A stretch of DNA of 64,000 nt from positions 1 to 64,000 of the forward strand of contig JAAGOF010000236.1 in the NCBI GenBank assembly GCA_010645155.1. The letters run 5' to 3'. This DNA is from Tigriopus japonicus (taxonomy: Eukaryota; Arthropoda; Copepoda; Harpacticoida; Harpacticidae). The position numbers and the translations under genes were made by a program. The notes below the pieces were generated by a model. It saw only the letters and a program-made list of their open reading frames with translations, was not told where the DNA came from and made no database searches. Shown here piece after piece: positions 10,303 to 22,636 of this stretch; within the stretch, counting starts at the first letter, position 1; each line of letters starts with the position of its first letter.

Positions 10303-11838
10303 CTAATTACCATTGGAGGCTGTTCTTGAAGATTGAATATTTTGGAAGCCTGGCAACGGAATATTGAGCCATTCATCTTCAAGTTTTTGGGCTCTTGTTT
10401 CACGCCTATCAAAAGCTTTGGGAGCTTGAAAAGTTCTAGATCTTTCATCAGTGTTTTGATTTCTTGTTGGCCTTGCAGCACCATTCGACGAATATAGACT
10501 CGGAGGGGCAAACTCAGAGCTCCTATCCGATCGTCGTTCTTGGATCCATTCTTTTTGGTCTAAAATCTTCTTTTCACCTTTCATTTTCACAAAGTCTGGC
10601 TTAGATGGCACCCCCTCCTTGCCCAAATCCCACTCACGAATCGCAGCCTTCCGTTTGGCATCACGTTCGGCTTCCGCTTTTTCTCTGAGAGCTAGCAAAC
10701 CTTGCACAATTGATTGTTCGACGTCTTCAGGGCGCTCTTCTTGGCTTTGATTTGACGGTTCAGCAAGATCAGTGGCTCGTTCATCGACGCACTGATCTCG
10801 GTTTTTTTCACTTTCAAGCGGCAATCCCATTTTCAGGCGTTTTCGCTCGCGAACTTTTTTCAGCCTATCTTTCATCAAAGTATCACGTTGGCGTTTAGCT
10901 TGGTGTTTCCGATCTTGAGCCACCAAAGTTTCTTGATGACGGGCTTCTAATTCTTCTTTCTCTCGAGCTCGTTCCGATTCATCCCGTGAGAATCGATAGA
11001 AAGCGGCACCGTGGGTTCGAGCCTCGTCAAAGAGAACGTCTTGATAGTGGACATTTCGCTTTTGGAGGTTCTCCTCTTCTTCTTTCTCCCACTTCTGACG
11101 CAACAACTCACGTCGCATGTCTTCGGAGAGTAAATCCGGGGCTTTGGCTCCTAAAAAGGCCAACGACGATTTTTGAGAGTGAGATGTCACAGTCGCTGAT
11201 GAACTTTCATCCGAATGTGCGATACCCATCTCTCGATCTTGCGCTTGGAGCTCACGAAGTTGACTTTTCGGACACCGACGAGTTCGACCCAAAGCGTCCG
11301 TGTATTCTATCCAATCTTCGGACGATCCCGAGTCGATTTCCTCATCCAAATCGGATTGATGGAGATTGTTCGAGGATTGGGCGGCGAAATTCACCAGAAA
11401 TCGATCACCGTGTCCGTGATTGGGAGGGGCGTTTCCTGATTGCAGTTGCTCATACAGTTGAGCTTTGGCCGCCAAAATGCGTGCCCGGTGCGTATCCGCC
11501 TCATGGGATGTACTAAAAGTGGGCGAATCGGGATGATGTCGGTCCTTTTGGTCCCGTTCTGCAACGCCTCGATTACTCAAGCCCGCGGGCGTCTTTTTGA
11601 GTGTAGAGCTGGTCTTGGCTTTGGAAGTCGTCCCTTGCAAGGTCGACAAGAAGTGAGACGAAGCGGTGCTGGATTGACCGTGGAGACGGTTGAATTGGGC
11701 TTCCTGTTTCTTGCGGAAAACTTCGGCCTTCAAGTCCACCAATGACGAGGCGTCCGTGACCAAATGAACGGCAGAACCTGAAGAACCCGAATCTGAACCC
11801 GCCTCTCTTTGGGACGCACCTGACGGAGAGGCCGCCAT
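10303..11838 (-). CDS. Ccdc174: Coiled-coil protein CCDC174 homologue
   Basis: A 511-aa frame from ATG 11838; upstream in-frame codons contain no earlier ATG. CCDC174 is a conserved nuclear protein associated with spliceosome and exon-junction factors. Recognisable conserved blocks, in order, are SLVDLKAEVFRKKQEAQF (near residue 30), EDWIEYTDALGRTRRC (about 175-190), LLSEDMRRELLRQKWEKEEE (about 235-255), YYRFSRDE-like AAFYRFSRDE, a long charged coiled coil, IREWDLGKEG, and EFAPPSLY near the C-terminus. Human CCDC174 is 467 aa. The first 25 residues are rich in Ser and Gly. The frame ends in NGN-stop at 10303, but that stop may lie in an intron, as described for 10096-10286. PPCDC follows closely on the same strand. 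Confidence 0.88.
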   Translation of the reverse strand: MAASPSGASQREAGSDSGSSGSAVHLVTDASSLVDLKAEVFRKKQEAQFNRLHGQSSTASSHFLSTLQGTTSKAKTSSTLKKTPAGLSNRGVAERDQKDRHHPDSPTFSTSHEADTHRARILAAKAQLYEQLQSGNAPPNHGHGDRFLVNFAAQSSNNLHQSDLDEEIDSGSSEDWIEYTDALGRTRRCPKSQLRELQAQDREMGIAHSDESSSATVTSHSQKSSLAFLGAKAPDLLSEDMRRELLRQKWEKEEEENLQKRNVHYQDVLFDEARTHGAAFYRFSRDESERAREKEELEARHQETLVAQDRKHQAKRQRDTLMKDRLKKVRERKRLKMGLPLESEKNRDQCVDERATDLAEPSNQSQEERPEDVEQSIVQGLLALREKAEAERDAKRKAAIREWDLGKEGVPSKPDFVKMKGEKKILDQKEWIQERRSDRSSEFAPPSLYSSNGAARPTRNQNTDERSRTFQAPKAFDRRETRAQKLEDEWLNIPLPGFQNIQSSRTASNGN

Positions 11839-12436
11839 GTTCACCCGGAAGACCCGCACGTGAAAATTCCAAGGCGAAGGAGGTCACTCCCAACCAACCA
11901 ACCAATCAATCAAGGTTCGTCCCTGTTTGTTTACATTCAGTATTTCTTGTATGACGTTATAGTTAGGTGACTAAGTCTCAGAAGCTTGAGCTGGAACATA
12001 ATTGGCGTTTTCTTTATCAACGGCCCTATCAATGCCACTTTTGTGGTTATCAAATCAAACGGAGGTCATCAATGTTTTAACTTGACAGAATTTTAAGGTT
12101 CTTGTCAGATAAAGCTTCAGAAATGCAAACGTACCAGCCGAATTTTGAGGCTCCTAGCCCTCCTAGCGTTTTGACTGGACACCCTGGGAAATTCTTGATT
12201 TGACTCATCATGACTCAGACAGCTAGGCGCGAAATGTCTAGATTCCCAGGATGTAAGCGCCATCTATTGATAGATACAATGAAGCTAAATAAAGCTTGAG
12301 CGAGGGCCCGTTACCATTTTGGTGCTATTTTTCCTGCATGATAGCGTGGGGTTGATGAATAAATGCACTATCAATAGGATTAATCTTCTTTTATCTACAT
12401 GTAATTTTGGACAAAAATAAATAATTTTGGTTCTTA
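11839..12436. other. Upstream region of CCDC174
   Basis: Intergenic, with no coding or repeat signal recognised; it presumably holds the CCDC174 promoter. No TATA-like motif stands out. Confidence 0.4.
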
Positions 12437-13223
12437 CAGGGTGGCTCTGAATTAGTGACACACGGAAAACGCTAATAACTCCTTTCTGACTTCCATTCTT
12501 TGTTTGCACGCACATCGTCTTGTTCTGGTGCATCCGTTCCAAGCGTGGCTTCTGTGTGCAGCTCAAAGCGAGTGAGCCATCTCTCAAAGACTTGTTCTAC
12601 TTCTTCATTCGCGTAGTCCTTGTGGTTGAATTTTGTCAATGGAGGCAAGTTACGAGTGAAGTTATTTGCACTGTTGGGTTCAGCCATTTCTCCAAGGGTT
12701 TGTTGCTCTGAATCCTCGTCGCCAGTATTAGAATTGGAGTTAAAGATGATAAAACCTATTTATTGAAGTAAATATACACTGATGAACATGGGTGAGAAAT
12801 ACGTGCATCATTCTTATTTTCTCTTACCCTTGGATGGTCATTGTGGTTCCATGCGTTGGTCAATGGTTAATGACCATCCGGGGCATTCCGAGAACGCATT
12901 TAGCCTTTGGTGCTAATTGCAGCTCTCTTGACATATCTCACTTTGCATTAGTCAAATCTTGACATATTCTAATATCATTAAATATGACCTCCTCTAGAGC
13001 GTGCCATGCCCTTTGGCCTCTTGATGACACTGGTGCAATTGTTACACATCCCACCTTCGGTATTTTGGCCTGAACTGCCTAAGCAGCGGCCATGAGGGCA
13101 TCCTTACTGGGCCTGGGGATGGCATTGGCCGTCCTCTCTACCATCCCCTATATGGCAAAGTCAAGGGAATAGCAGTTAGGTAAAGAAGGAGGCCAAATAG
13201 ACTTGGCCCGAAAGTGATTAAGA

Positions 13224-13517
13224 TTGGTCACACACCTTTCTTGCACCATATTTTTATTCACATTATGCCTTTATTGCACCATATATTGGACTTATAAAAT
13301 ACTTCATGGACTTGTGGATCTAGAATTTGGTGATCAACCGTGTTTTGTAATGTTGGCAAATAGGATGAGTCGCATTTCAAGAGCCACACAGAGGCATGAG
13401 TTGTGGATTCAACCTGCTAAAACCCAAGCACATAAAAATGTAATTTGTGTGCGTTCAGCTAAGATGTGGACCAAATTGCCACTGTGTCCAAGAATTGCCA
13501 TCATTGAAAAAGTTTAA
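13224..13517 (+). pseudogene. Non-LTR retrotransposon ORF2 C-terminal remnant
   Basis: The translation contains YKILHGLVDLEF followed by HELWIQPAKT and SAKMWTKLPL. This is the order of motifs found just after the reverse transcriptase domain of many non-LTR elements (YKI..GLVD..F, a basic stretch, then R...WN.LP). There is no catalytic RT core nearby, so this is only the tail of a copy. The family level (for example Jockey or CR1 type) cannot be set from this piece. Confidence 0.6.
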
Positions 13518-13942
13518 CTTGAATTTGGACCTAGCTCTGCATGACCTCTTATCAATTCATGACTGATAAGCAACTGTGTTGTTCTTCTTCTCTCATTTAC
13601 TAATTTAGAATTTATTCCATTCCTCCTCAGTCGCCAATTGGGTGTTGGAGTGGACCAAACAATAAACAATAAATAAACAATATTGGCCGTGTGTGCTGGG
13701 GCGCCGTCCCGCTGGCAGCACACAGAGGCTTCAGCAAACTCCTCCCTGATCCACGGCACGCCAGATGAAGCTACGGCCAACACTGAGGCTTTTAATAATG
13801 GCCTGGATGAACTGGCTATGCTTTTGCATATCCAGCACAACAGCATGTTTATTTTCAGGTCCATCCTCTCACTTCTACAATATTTGACTAACTGAAAGCT
13901 AGATAAACAAATCAGTTGACTCTGAACATTTTTGTATTTCAT
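13514..13942 (-). pseudogene. Mariner-type transposase remnant
   Basis: The minus-strand frame contains GVPWIREEFAEASVCCQRDGAPAHTA. Shown in parts: the W..E block, then QRDGAPAHTA, the second catalytic Asp motif of mariner transposases. The third acidic motif is not intact, and the N-terminal half is missing or scrambled. It is inactive. Confidence 0.7.
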
Positions 13943-14021
13943 ACTGCCACCTCAAAGGCACACTCAAATTGAGTTATTTTACTCTGAAGTTGATGTTTCA
14001 CTAATGCAGAGCCACCCTATA

Positions 14022-17000
14022 TAGGACATAATGTAATTTACAACTATCTGGGGGCCAATGAGTTACATAAAAATGAGGCAATTCAGTTTTGGACTAAGTG
14101 GCTCTTGATGATTGAGTAATGAGATCACACTTAAAGACATTGGCTCCCACATACATTTTTTTGTTGAGAAATAAGTGTGAAATCAAAGTGAAATTCACTG
14201 TGACTTTCCAATTGAAGCAGCGCTTCTTGATGGCCATTTTCTATAAATCTATATGCAAACTGGACCACACTGTTGCAGATTATGTGTATCACCTATGGGC
14301 AGTACTGTGGGACACAAGTCTTACTTGAAGCACCCAAATGCTCAACCTTAAGGCTAAAGTAAACAAATGATGAACCCAAATGTGATCAAATGGCTTAAAT
14401 TTACCGCATGCATCTTTATTCAAGTCAATAGCATCCTTTTGTCATTGACATCCTGTAGTCAAATAGGATGTCCTTGACTGATTCATGGACACTAGTTTTC
14501 TGTTATATGTTCTTTGTTGAGTCATCCTTGACTAAGTCAATTTGAACCAAGCTTATGCATTTGTTTTATTCCTTTTTTCAGTTTCTACTTCAGAGTTTTG
14601 ACGTTAGGGGTCCCAGTAGGGTTGGGAGTCTACATCACTGGAAGTGCGGCCAAGCCAAGGTAACTATAAAGCAGGTAGGCGCACTTGAAAATGTAAACAA
14701 AAGGAGGACTTCATTGATGACGTCACTTGCGAGGCAGAAGACGTGAGACAGTATATACATAACCTTCTAAAGAGGCAATATGATTTAATAATTTCTTGAT
14801 TACTGGTCTTGAAACCAGGCGAATAGTCAATTGTAGTGTGTACAATCGCAAGCAGATCAATACAGTTACCAAACTTGAATTTTGGTTCTTACTGGATTCA
14901 AATGATGGATATTAGGAAAGGCCATCTTTCTGACTTATGAGTGCATTTTATACATATGTGAAGCTGATTTTGAGAAGGTGTACGTTTGAAATCTGCACAA
15001 ACATCTAATTTGTTCTCTTTAAACCCCAAAAACCAACATAATATCTAAGAACCAATAAATCCATAGGTACTTTAAGCACTCCTAATTATACATTGCAAGG
15101 AAACTGTATTGGTAGATATTTAGCGGAAACTACATTATCATTTCTTTAGACCTTCAAGTTGCACCAAATAACCAACTGGAATGCCACGACATAATTTAAA
15201 ATACTTTGAACATTTTGGTTTTCTTTGACTATTTGTATAAGAATGAAGTAAATAATATGCTTCAAACTCAATTTATTCATTTTTGGACTGTTTGTTCCTA
15301 ATTCTTAACTTCAACTACATTCAAATTTGCAATCAATGTTTCAAATAATGCAAATTTTGAAAGGAAACTATCTTTCTTTTAGATTATCTTTTATATATGC
15401 ATATATCAGGGATTTTTTTTTCACGTATATCATACAAGGAAGTATTCATGAAAAAATATTTCGTAACTAAACACTTTAAGTTTGTTTTTAGTTATAATGC
15501 ACATCAATCAGGATGATAGAGAAACGAGAAATTCTCATACATTTTTGTGATGTAGAAAAAATGCTTGTTAAGTGGCTTGGCAAAAGCTCAAACATATAAT
15601 AAACCTGGCCTGATTTGTTGCACCTTGAAATATAAATTTTGATAGTTTTTTATCTGCTAACCATTTATTGACAAACTTTGCCATCAAAAGAAATATTTCA
15701 AATATGGAAACTTGGTGGGAGCTTTTTATTACGTGGGGTATCCAAACTTTAGGTAGACTGAGTTCGTAATTCGTTAAATTGGACCATTTTCAGATTGATG
15801 CCAAAAATCGAAATAAAGATTGAACTCTTCTGAGTACATGTTTATTAACATATTTTGTTGTCAGACAAATGTGTTCGAAGCTATGATTTAATTAGACAAG
15901 TTAACAGTTAGCAGGGTTAGACAGGTTAATAGTTAGCAGGGTGACCCCTGCACGTTTAAAAAATGAACGTCAAAAGCGAGAAACTCGTCAAAATCCAATA
16001 TTTTGTAAAGTAAAGATGTTGCTCATACTTATATTTCTGTTTGGTGAACATTTTTCCACAAAAATTATAAATTTCGATTTGAAACAGCTTAGCTTTGAAG
16101 GATACATCATTTTTGTGGTGTTGTTTGCTCTTTTTTCTATGTAAACCTCATTAAATCATAACTTCGAGCAAGTTTGCCTAAGAACAAAATTTGTAAAATA
16201 ACATCTGCTCACAAGAGATAAATCATCAATTCGATTTTTTTATAAATCCGGAAACGGTGCAATTTGACGAATTACAGGCCCCGTCCGCCTTTAGTCTGGA
16301 TATCCCTCGTACAATATGTTTTAATCTCACATCTAGATAGATTCAGAGAAAAACAATGAATTATGATTTTAACTTGCAATGCTGGTTTGTACATCATAAG
16401 TCTTGTCCAATTCTCTGACATGGTGTTTTTTGAGCTTACGAAATCGTTATTTTTCGTTAACTTATTATAAACTATTTATTATTATATCGTTATTATTATG
16501 GTTAATATGCTTTGGGAAAATTTTGCTTTTTTCTTTGTTTTTATTCTGGTGCGCGGCTTACTTCAGAATGGTTGCAAAAGTATAGAGCATGAGAGTAATG
16601 GAGATCTTTGCCACATGAAATACATAAGTAATCATTTGTAGGGCTTAGATGGTAATCTCATTTGGAACATGTCATTTGGCAATTAATGTCAAGAATTTTG
16701 TATAAAATTTATTTTCTTTTATCAGGATGTAACGGAATGTCAAAAAAACATTTACTTCTCCTTAAGTATGAGGGGATACCAAATTGAGGCTCATAATTGG
16801 GGATGGTCGGGATCCTATCAAAACTATGTGAGCTGAATTCCATTGTCATTCTTCCATGGCAAAGGTGTAACTGATTGGAGTTACTTATTTTAACCTGATT
16901 TCTAGAGAGCACGTGGAGGTTTAAAAGCATATGATGACGTTATTTACAGGTACGGAAAAATGTAGACCAAGATATCATTACAGTTATTTTAAAAAACTAG

Positions 17001-19091
17001 CATCTTTTGTAGCATCCCAGATATTTTAGGAAATATTGTTGGTGATTCAAACCAGTAGTATGTAATCATGTAGTTTTCACTTTTAGTTGTTTTAACTGAT
17101 TTGATACAGATTTCAAGCTAAAAACGTATCCCTTAAAAATATCTCTTGTTTTAGTGACATTAAAATGTAATTAGAAGTCTTGGCGTTTGGGCAAACACTT
17201 TTATTGAGCAAATGTATCCTGTTTGTACATGCATCACATTGTTGATTAGAGCTGGACAAGTTGTTTTTAATTTCCAGAAATATTTGAGTTTTTAGGCTGA
17301 GAAACAATCTTATTCTAATTTGATTTTTATTGTTCGCCACTCATAGGCTGGAAATGTATATCTTTTAGTGATCTTACACAGTTTCTTTTTGTTTGTGAAC
17401 TAAATGATGCATATCAGTCTTGATATATATAAGAAGCTCTTGTAGAATGTGGTTTTGCTTCTATCTGGAAACTATAGAGTCCTTTAAGCGCAACCAGTGA
17501 AATGGAAAACACGTGCAACCTTTGAGCGCTAATACGCAATTTTTTTGTTTTTACGTGTCCAACATACATTGAGAAGTTCGAAAACAGGTCAAACGTTTGA
17601 GTCAGGGTGCAATATTTGGAGCTGTATTACTAAGATGACCTCCTAGTTTTATGTATTGTGACCTCCCAGTCAGCTGCTCGTTAAAGGACCCACTCTAGGT
17701 ACGCAAAGACTTTCCCCCAAATCTAAAAGAACTGAAAGTTCGCAATAAAATTAGAAGAAAAAAGTTATGTAAAGAAAATACTGTCCCCTTTGTCCAAAAT
17801 ATAACTTTCCAACTTAACAATTCTTGTTATCACTATTTTTAATTAGAATGTTTTGTGTTGCAGGTGGTTAGTTGGTGAGTAACCTAAAACTGGACAAGTT
17901 CAAATTTGTTAAATAAAGGTGAATTTATCCATGAATAACAGTTTTCATCAAAAAAATGTTCTAGGTTTACTAGCGTTCAGCAAGGCTTGACCCCTGCCGT
18001 TATCTCGCAGATGACGTCATCCAGCCAGACAGCAGGACTGAACGAAGTCCGCTAACCTTCTGTACAGGTACCTTGGGCCAAGCCGTCTCTGGTGACAACA
18101 CAGACCAGATAATGTCATTATATGATCTGTGGGTGCAGAGATGGCTTGGGCAGTCGTATAACTTCTGGAGATACACATTCAAAGAGCGACATCTGTAGCT
18201 CCAAAAAATCATTTAGGGATCTGTATGCTGATATCCGAATACTGGTAGATCAGAACATTTTGTGGCGAACTATTTTACTAATCTCCTCAAAACTCATAGA
18301 TCGACTCTTCAACATACCGTTCTACAGATTGACGATTGTTGCCAACTTGAAACCTCAATGGCCAGATTCAAAACATGGGAGGGTAGGGGTTGTGGGTAGG
18401 GAGGGTATTGCGAAATTTGAAGTTTCAGCCGTAATTTCTGTCAATAACGCTTTCACTCTTTTGCTCATCACTACAAATAATCATTATGAAAAGTGTTGGA
18501 AATAAACTGAAGTAGAGATGACTGAAGTAAGATTTGGACTGAGAATGTGGGCCCAGGCAGTTATGTGATTAAAGAATGGCTATTTTTTGGGTAAAAGAAA
18601 TAATAATTCTTTTTTGTTTGAAGAATCATTAACTTAGATTTGAAGGGCTTTAAATATTTGCTGTAGCGCTCAATGTCAGAGGGACTAGTACGTGCTTAAA
18701 TTCAAACTGAGTGAATTGGACTTGTGGTTTCCAACTAGCAACACTGTCAAACACAGTAACTGGAACAAACTCACTTTTTAAAGTGACCAAGTTCAGCATC
18801 AAAAAACAAATAGACTATGGTCTGCTTTTTTGGAAAATGGGACTTTTAAACAACTTTTTATTATTTTCGCTATTTATCCACCTTCTAAACCTAACCTGAG
18901 CTTTCAAATATTCATGGCTCTTTTCTGCTGTTTTGAAGAATTTGAATGAGAAGGTAAAACTGCTTAATTACTTTTGTGGTGTCTTCGTCACACTTGGAGA
19001 AAGCACGAAGATTAAGTGAGCAGCAGAATATAAATAGTAAACTGGGACACGTTACATTTAACGGTGCAAATTGTGAAACATCGAAGTCAAA
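14022..19091. other. AT-rich intergenic stretch
   Basis: About 5 kb in which I recognise no gene, RNA gene or transposon terminus. Open frames are short (under 130 codons) and low-complexity. A small tandem duplication, 'cagttagcagggttagacagg', lies near 15905-15945. Confidence 0.5.
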
Positions 19092-22000
19092 ATGCGCAAA
19101 TGTTGCATTCATGGATGCAATTCTCACGAAAAAAGGTTCAGAAATGCAACCGCGCCAATGATTACTTTTTTCAGATTTCCAACAAACGAAGATCAGGCAA
19201 GAGAATGGCGAATCTTTTGCGAAACTGATCCTGTCACGGGACATAAATTTAACCTCCCGAAGGTGCCATTCGTTTGCCATTTGCATTTCTTGACAAATGA
19301 CCTAATACAAGTAAATTTGAACTCGTGAGTAAAAACAGAATCGCTCTCATAACGTAACCAACTGAGTCAAAATTATATTTTTTTTTAAATGATTAGCTTT
19401 ACTGCAATTTTCAGGCCAAGAATGAAATTGAGAAAAAAAGCCGTGCCAATGTATCGTCGGGTTCATATTTCAATGGATCAAAACCGAAAACGTTGGACTT
19501 CTGATGTCTCCTCATTGCCATGGCGAATACAACCAGTTCAGGATACTAACTTGAAAGAGCGTGATACAATGTCCAAAGAGAAGGCTTGGAAATCATCGGA
19601 ACCCACTCTTGATCATGATATATTGATGCAGAAGATGACTATTTCAGCTCTTGAAAATGTGAACTTGGATGTGTATCAGATTGAAGATGTGAACTTGAAT
19701 GTCGGTCAGATTGAAGATGTGAACTTGAATGTCGGTCAGATTGAAGATGTGAACTTGAATGTCGGTCAGATTGAAGATGTGAACTTGGATGTGGATCAGA
19801 TTGAAGATGTGAACTTGAATGTCGGTCAGATTGAAGATGTGAACTTGGATATGGATCAGATTGAAGATGTGAACTTGGATGTGGATCAGATTGAAAATGT
19901 GAACTTGAATGTCGGTCAGATTGAAGATGTGAACTTGGATGTGGATCAAATTGAAGATGTGAACTTGAATGTCGGTCAGATTGAAGATGTGAACTTAAAA
20001 TGTCAGTTGGATCATGACCAAAACATTTTAAGTTCCTTTTTCAAATTGATTCGAATGAGAGTCAGCTCTCCATGGCTAATTTTGGAGGAAGAATCATGTC
20101 TTCAAGTCGTGAAAATGAAAATCCCAAGCCATAAGGCTCACCCAATATGCGTTCAAAGATTGTTAATTGACAAGCTGTCAGGTTCAATGACTTTGGATCG
20201 ATTGGGTGAAGAAATCAGCCTTGAATTGCTCTGTCCATCAGTGTTTGTGGATGGCAAGATGCAATATTCAGTGAATTGTTGTGAAATGTTATTGGATTCA
20301 ATTTTCAATTGGAGGGAAGGCCTGTGTTCAATCAAAACTCAAGCGCAAGGCATAGATACCCTCCTAAGAGACCTTAATTTTCGAGTTACAGAAATGGGAA
20401 TGAGCAGACAAAGGCATGCCTTGAAATTTTTGTCCAGCCAACTTCTACTTACAATGGGCGTCCGCAAAGAATATCCACCTTCCATTTTGAAAATGGCCAT
20501 GGTTTTGCGATTTCACAGCAAATCTTGCTACAATACATTGCGTGATTTGGATATTCTTTCTCTTCCTTGCAACTCAACATTGGATAAATTTGTAGTGACA
20601 AAACGTGCTCCAGGAATAACTCAAATGAGAGAACAAGAACTAAAAGCTCTTGCGTCAAGTTTGAATGAAAAAGAAAAAAATGTGGCTTTGGTGTTTGATG
20701 AAATGGCATGTCAGGCCTCAGCTACCTTTGATCACTCTGGAGATGTCTTTGGCTTTGCTCTGAACCATAAAGGAAAGGAAGTTCTGGCTGAGACAGTACT
20801 ATGCTTCTTAGTGAATGGACTGGCTTCAAAAATGCACCAAATTGTCTGTTTTTATCCGGTTAAAAATCCAGATGCCAGTTTTCTCCAACAATGTTTTTGG
20901 GAAACAGTGATGTGCCTTGAACATTCAGGCTTCAAAGTGTTACTAAGTGTTTGTGACAACCATCCAACAAATAGAAAACTGTATTCTTCAATCATTGGCA
21001 AGCCTATGGGTATTGCTGAGCAATCCCCTGTCGTCAAAAACCCATTTGCCAACCGGGAGATTGTTTTGATGTTTGATCCCGTCCACATAATCAAGTGTAT
21101 TCGAAATAACTTCTTTGCTCAAAAAGATTGGTTCATTCCAAGTCAAGGTGGAAAAATATCGTGGTCTTTACTCAAGAAGTTGCAGATGCATGAGAAAGAT
21201 CAAATCGTGAAAAAGGCTCACCATCTTAGTGACAAGGTATTGAAGCCTAACAATTACCAGAAAATGAAAGTGGATTTGGCCTTAAAAGCATTTTCTTGGT
21301 CAACAGTAAATGCCTTGCGCTATTATAAAAAAGAAGCCCCTGATGATTTCCCACAAAATGATTGTAATCTTACTGCAGAGTTTTTGAATAACGTCAGAGT
21401 TCTTTTTGAGATTTGGAATGTCAATCATTTCAAAAAAGGTCCCATCACATCCATGACTTGCGCAAAGATCACAACGCTGTGGTGTATTCAAGAATACTTT
21501 GAAGAATATGTTTATCCCACGGGAATGTTATCCAGTGAAACGAAATCTGCATTGATTTTTTCAACCAATGCCACTTACAGCATAGTTGAGAAACTCTTGT
21601 CCCTTGGTGTCCCGAAGATTTTAACCGGAAATTTTCAACAAGACCCTTTGGAAGAATACTTTGGGGCCCAAAGGCTTCGTGCTGGATGCTCATATCGTGT
21701 GACAGCTCAACAATTTGCCGAGACAGAAAGAAAACTGTCCAATATGAGCATTATTATCAACAAACCTAGCACAAATACCTTCAGGGGGAAAAAGAAGCGT
21801 CTTTCATGGGACGATACACCCATGCCGAAAAGAGAAGAAATCTGTAATGGATCTGGGAACGTAAACGAATTGGATATAACGGAAAAATTGAGGATGTTCT
21901 TGAGTGATCAATTACCCAACATTTGTTTACTTGAAATGACATCGTCACTGGATTCAACCCTTAGTTATGTGGATGGGTTCGTATCGATCAAAGTCCTTGA

Positions 22001-22472
22001 GAATTTGAGATGCCCTGATTGTAAGAAGACTGCTCAAGAACTTCTGCTTTCCAATGAAAAGTCCAATAACACACATGCATTTACCAAACTGATGGATTTT
22101 ACTGGAACGTCTTTGTGTCTTATTGGGACAAAGCTAAGACTTTTTTTCCAAGGGATCGTCACCATCTTTACTTTGGCAAAAAGTCAATTGCCTCTTATGA
22201 GTCTTGAAGGAAAAGTCCTTCAATGCTTGTCCAGGATTTGTTACGAGTTTTTGGAGGAAAGAAACATGGGCCTGGACTTTTGTCCCTTCCATAAAACTAA
22301 CATTTCAATGGATATGATTGGCAAAGCTTTAAAAACATTTTTAAAAGCTTACGTCAGCGATGTTAATCAGCGGCATCGTCAAAAAGTGGAAGCCGTAAAT
22401 TCTTTGAAAAAGGAAAAGAGAAAACTTCAACTTTGCCGGAAAACAGCGATTCTTACAAGAAATAAATGGTAA
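19092..22472 (+). CDS. THAP-domain P-element-type transposase (THAP9-like)
   Basis: Two exons, 19092-19324 and 19415-22472, join in phase (TC|G) across a 90-bp GT..AG intron to give 1096 aa. Exon 1 encodes a THAP zinc finger (C2CH): CCIHGC, FFRFP, EWRIFC, then CHLHF. Its C-terminal LRKKAVPMY continues in exon 2. Residues about 165-280 are a decapeptide repeat. The rest matches P-element transposase: the first catalytic Asp in VALVFDEMAC, the second in VCDNHPTN, the HIIK motif in FDPVHIIKCIRNNF, and the acidic residue in QDPLEEYFGAQR. P transposases use GTP and an RNase-H-like core. The frame is free of stops, so it is either a recent transposon copy or a domesticated host gene. I could not identify terminal inverted repeats around it. 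Confidence 0.9.
19651..19996 (+). repeat. 30-bp in-frame tandem repeat in the transposase gene
   Basis: About eleven copies of a 30-bp unit encode IEDVNLNVGQ or IEDVNLDVDQ. Near-perfect identity of copies at DNA level, with two alternating unit types, points to recent expansion. The unit is a multiple of three, so the frame is kept. The product is acidic and regularly spaced in Val, Leu and Ile. Confidence 0.97.
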
Positions 22473-22636
22473 GGAAAGAATTCCCTCCCCCCCTTCCAAA
22501 AATAGGGTCTAAAACTAAACTTACTTTCAGAAATGTCACAAATACTCCATGTAATGACGTTCCAGATTAGAGAGGACTTTTCTCGAAATGATTGCACCAC
22601 ATGACAAAGGATAAATGAGGTTCGTATATTCTACAT
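22473..22636. other. 3' flank of the transposase gene
   Basis: The stop codon overlaps a donor-like ATGGTAAGG, and an acceptor-like CTTACTTTCAG lies at about 22520-22530. Splicing there would create TGA immediately, so the protein end changes by one residue at most. No poly(A) signal was recognised. Confidence 0.35.

Larger units (their letters stand above)
12437..14019 (-). mobile_element. Decayed mariner-like element with TIRs, composite interior
   Basis: The left end CAGGGTGGCTCTGAATTAG (12437) and the right end TAGGGTGGCTCTGCATTAG (reverse complement, 14019) match over about 25 bp with a few changes. TA lies outside both ends (12435-12436, 14020-14021). The interior contains a transposase remnant on - (13514-13942) and a non-LTR reverse transcriptase tail on + (13224-13517). 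It looks like an old mariner that received another insertion. Confidence 0.75.

Noticed and set aside
12472..12687. Minus-strand frame reminiscent of a retroelement Gag start (F.RWLTRFEL)
   Set aside because: It is only 71 aa, lies inside a decayed mariner, and has no zinc knuckle or Pol sequence next to it.
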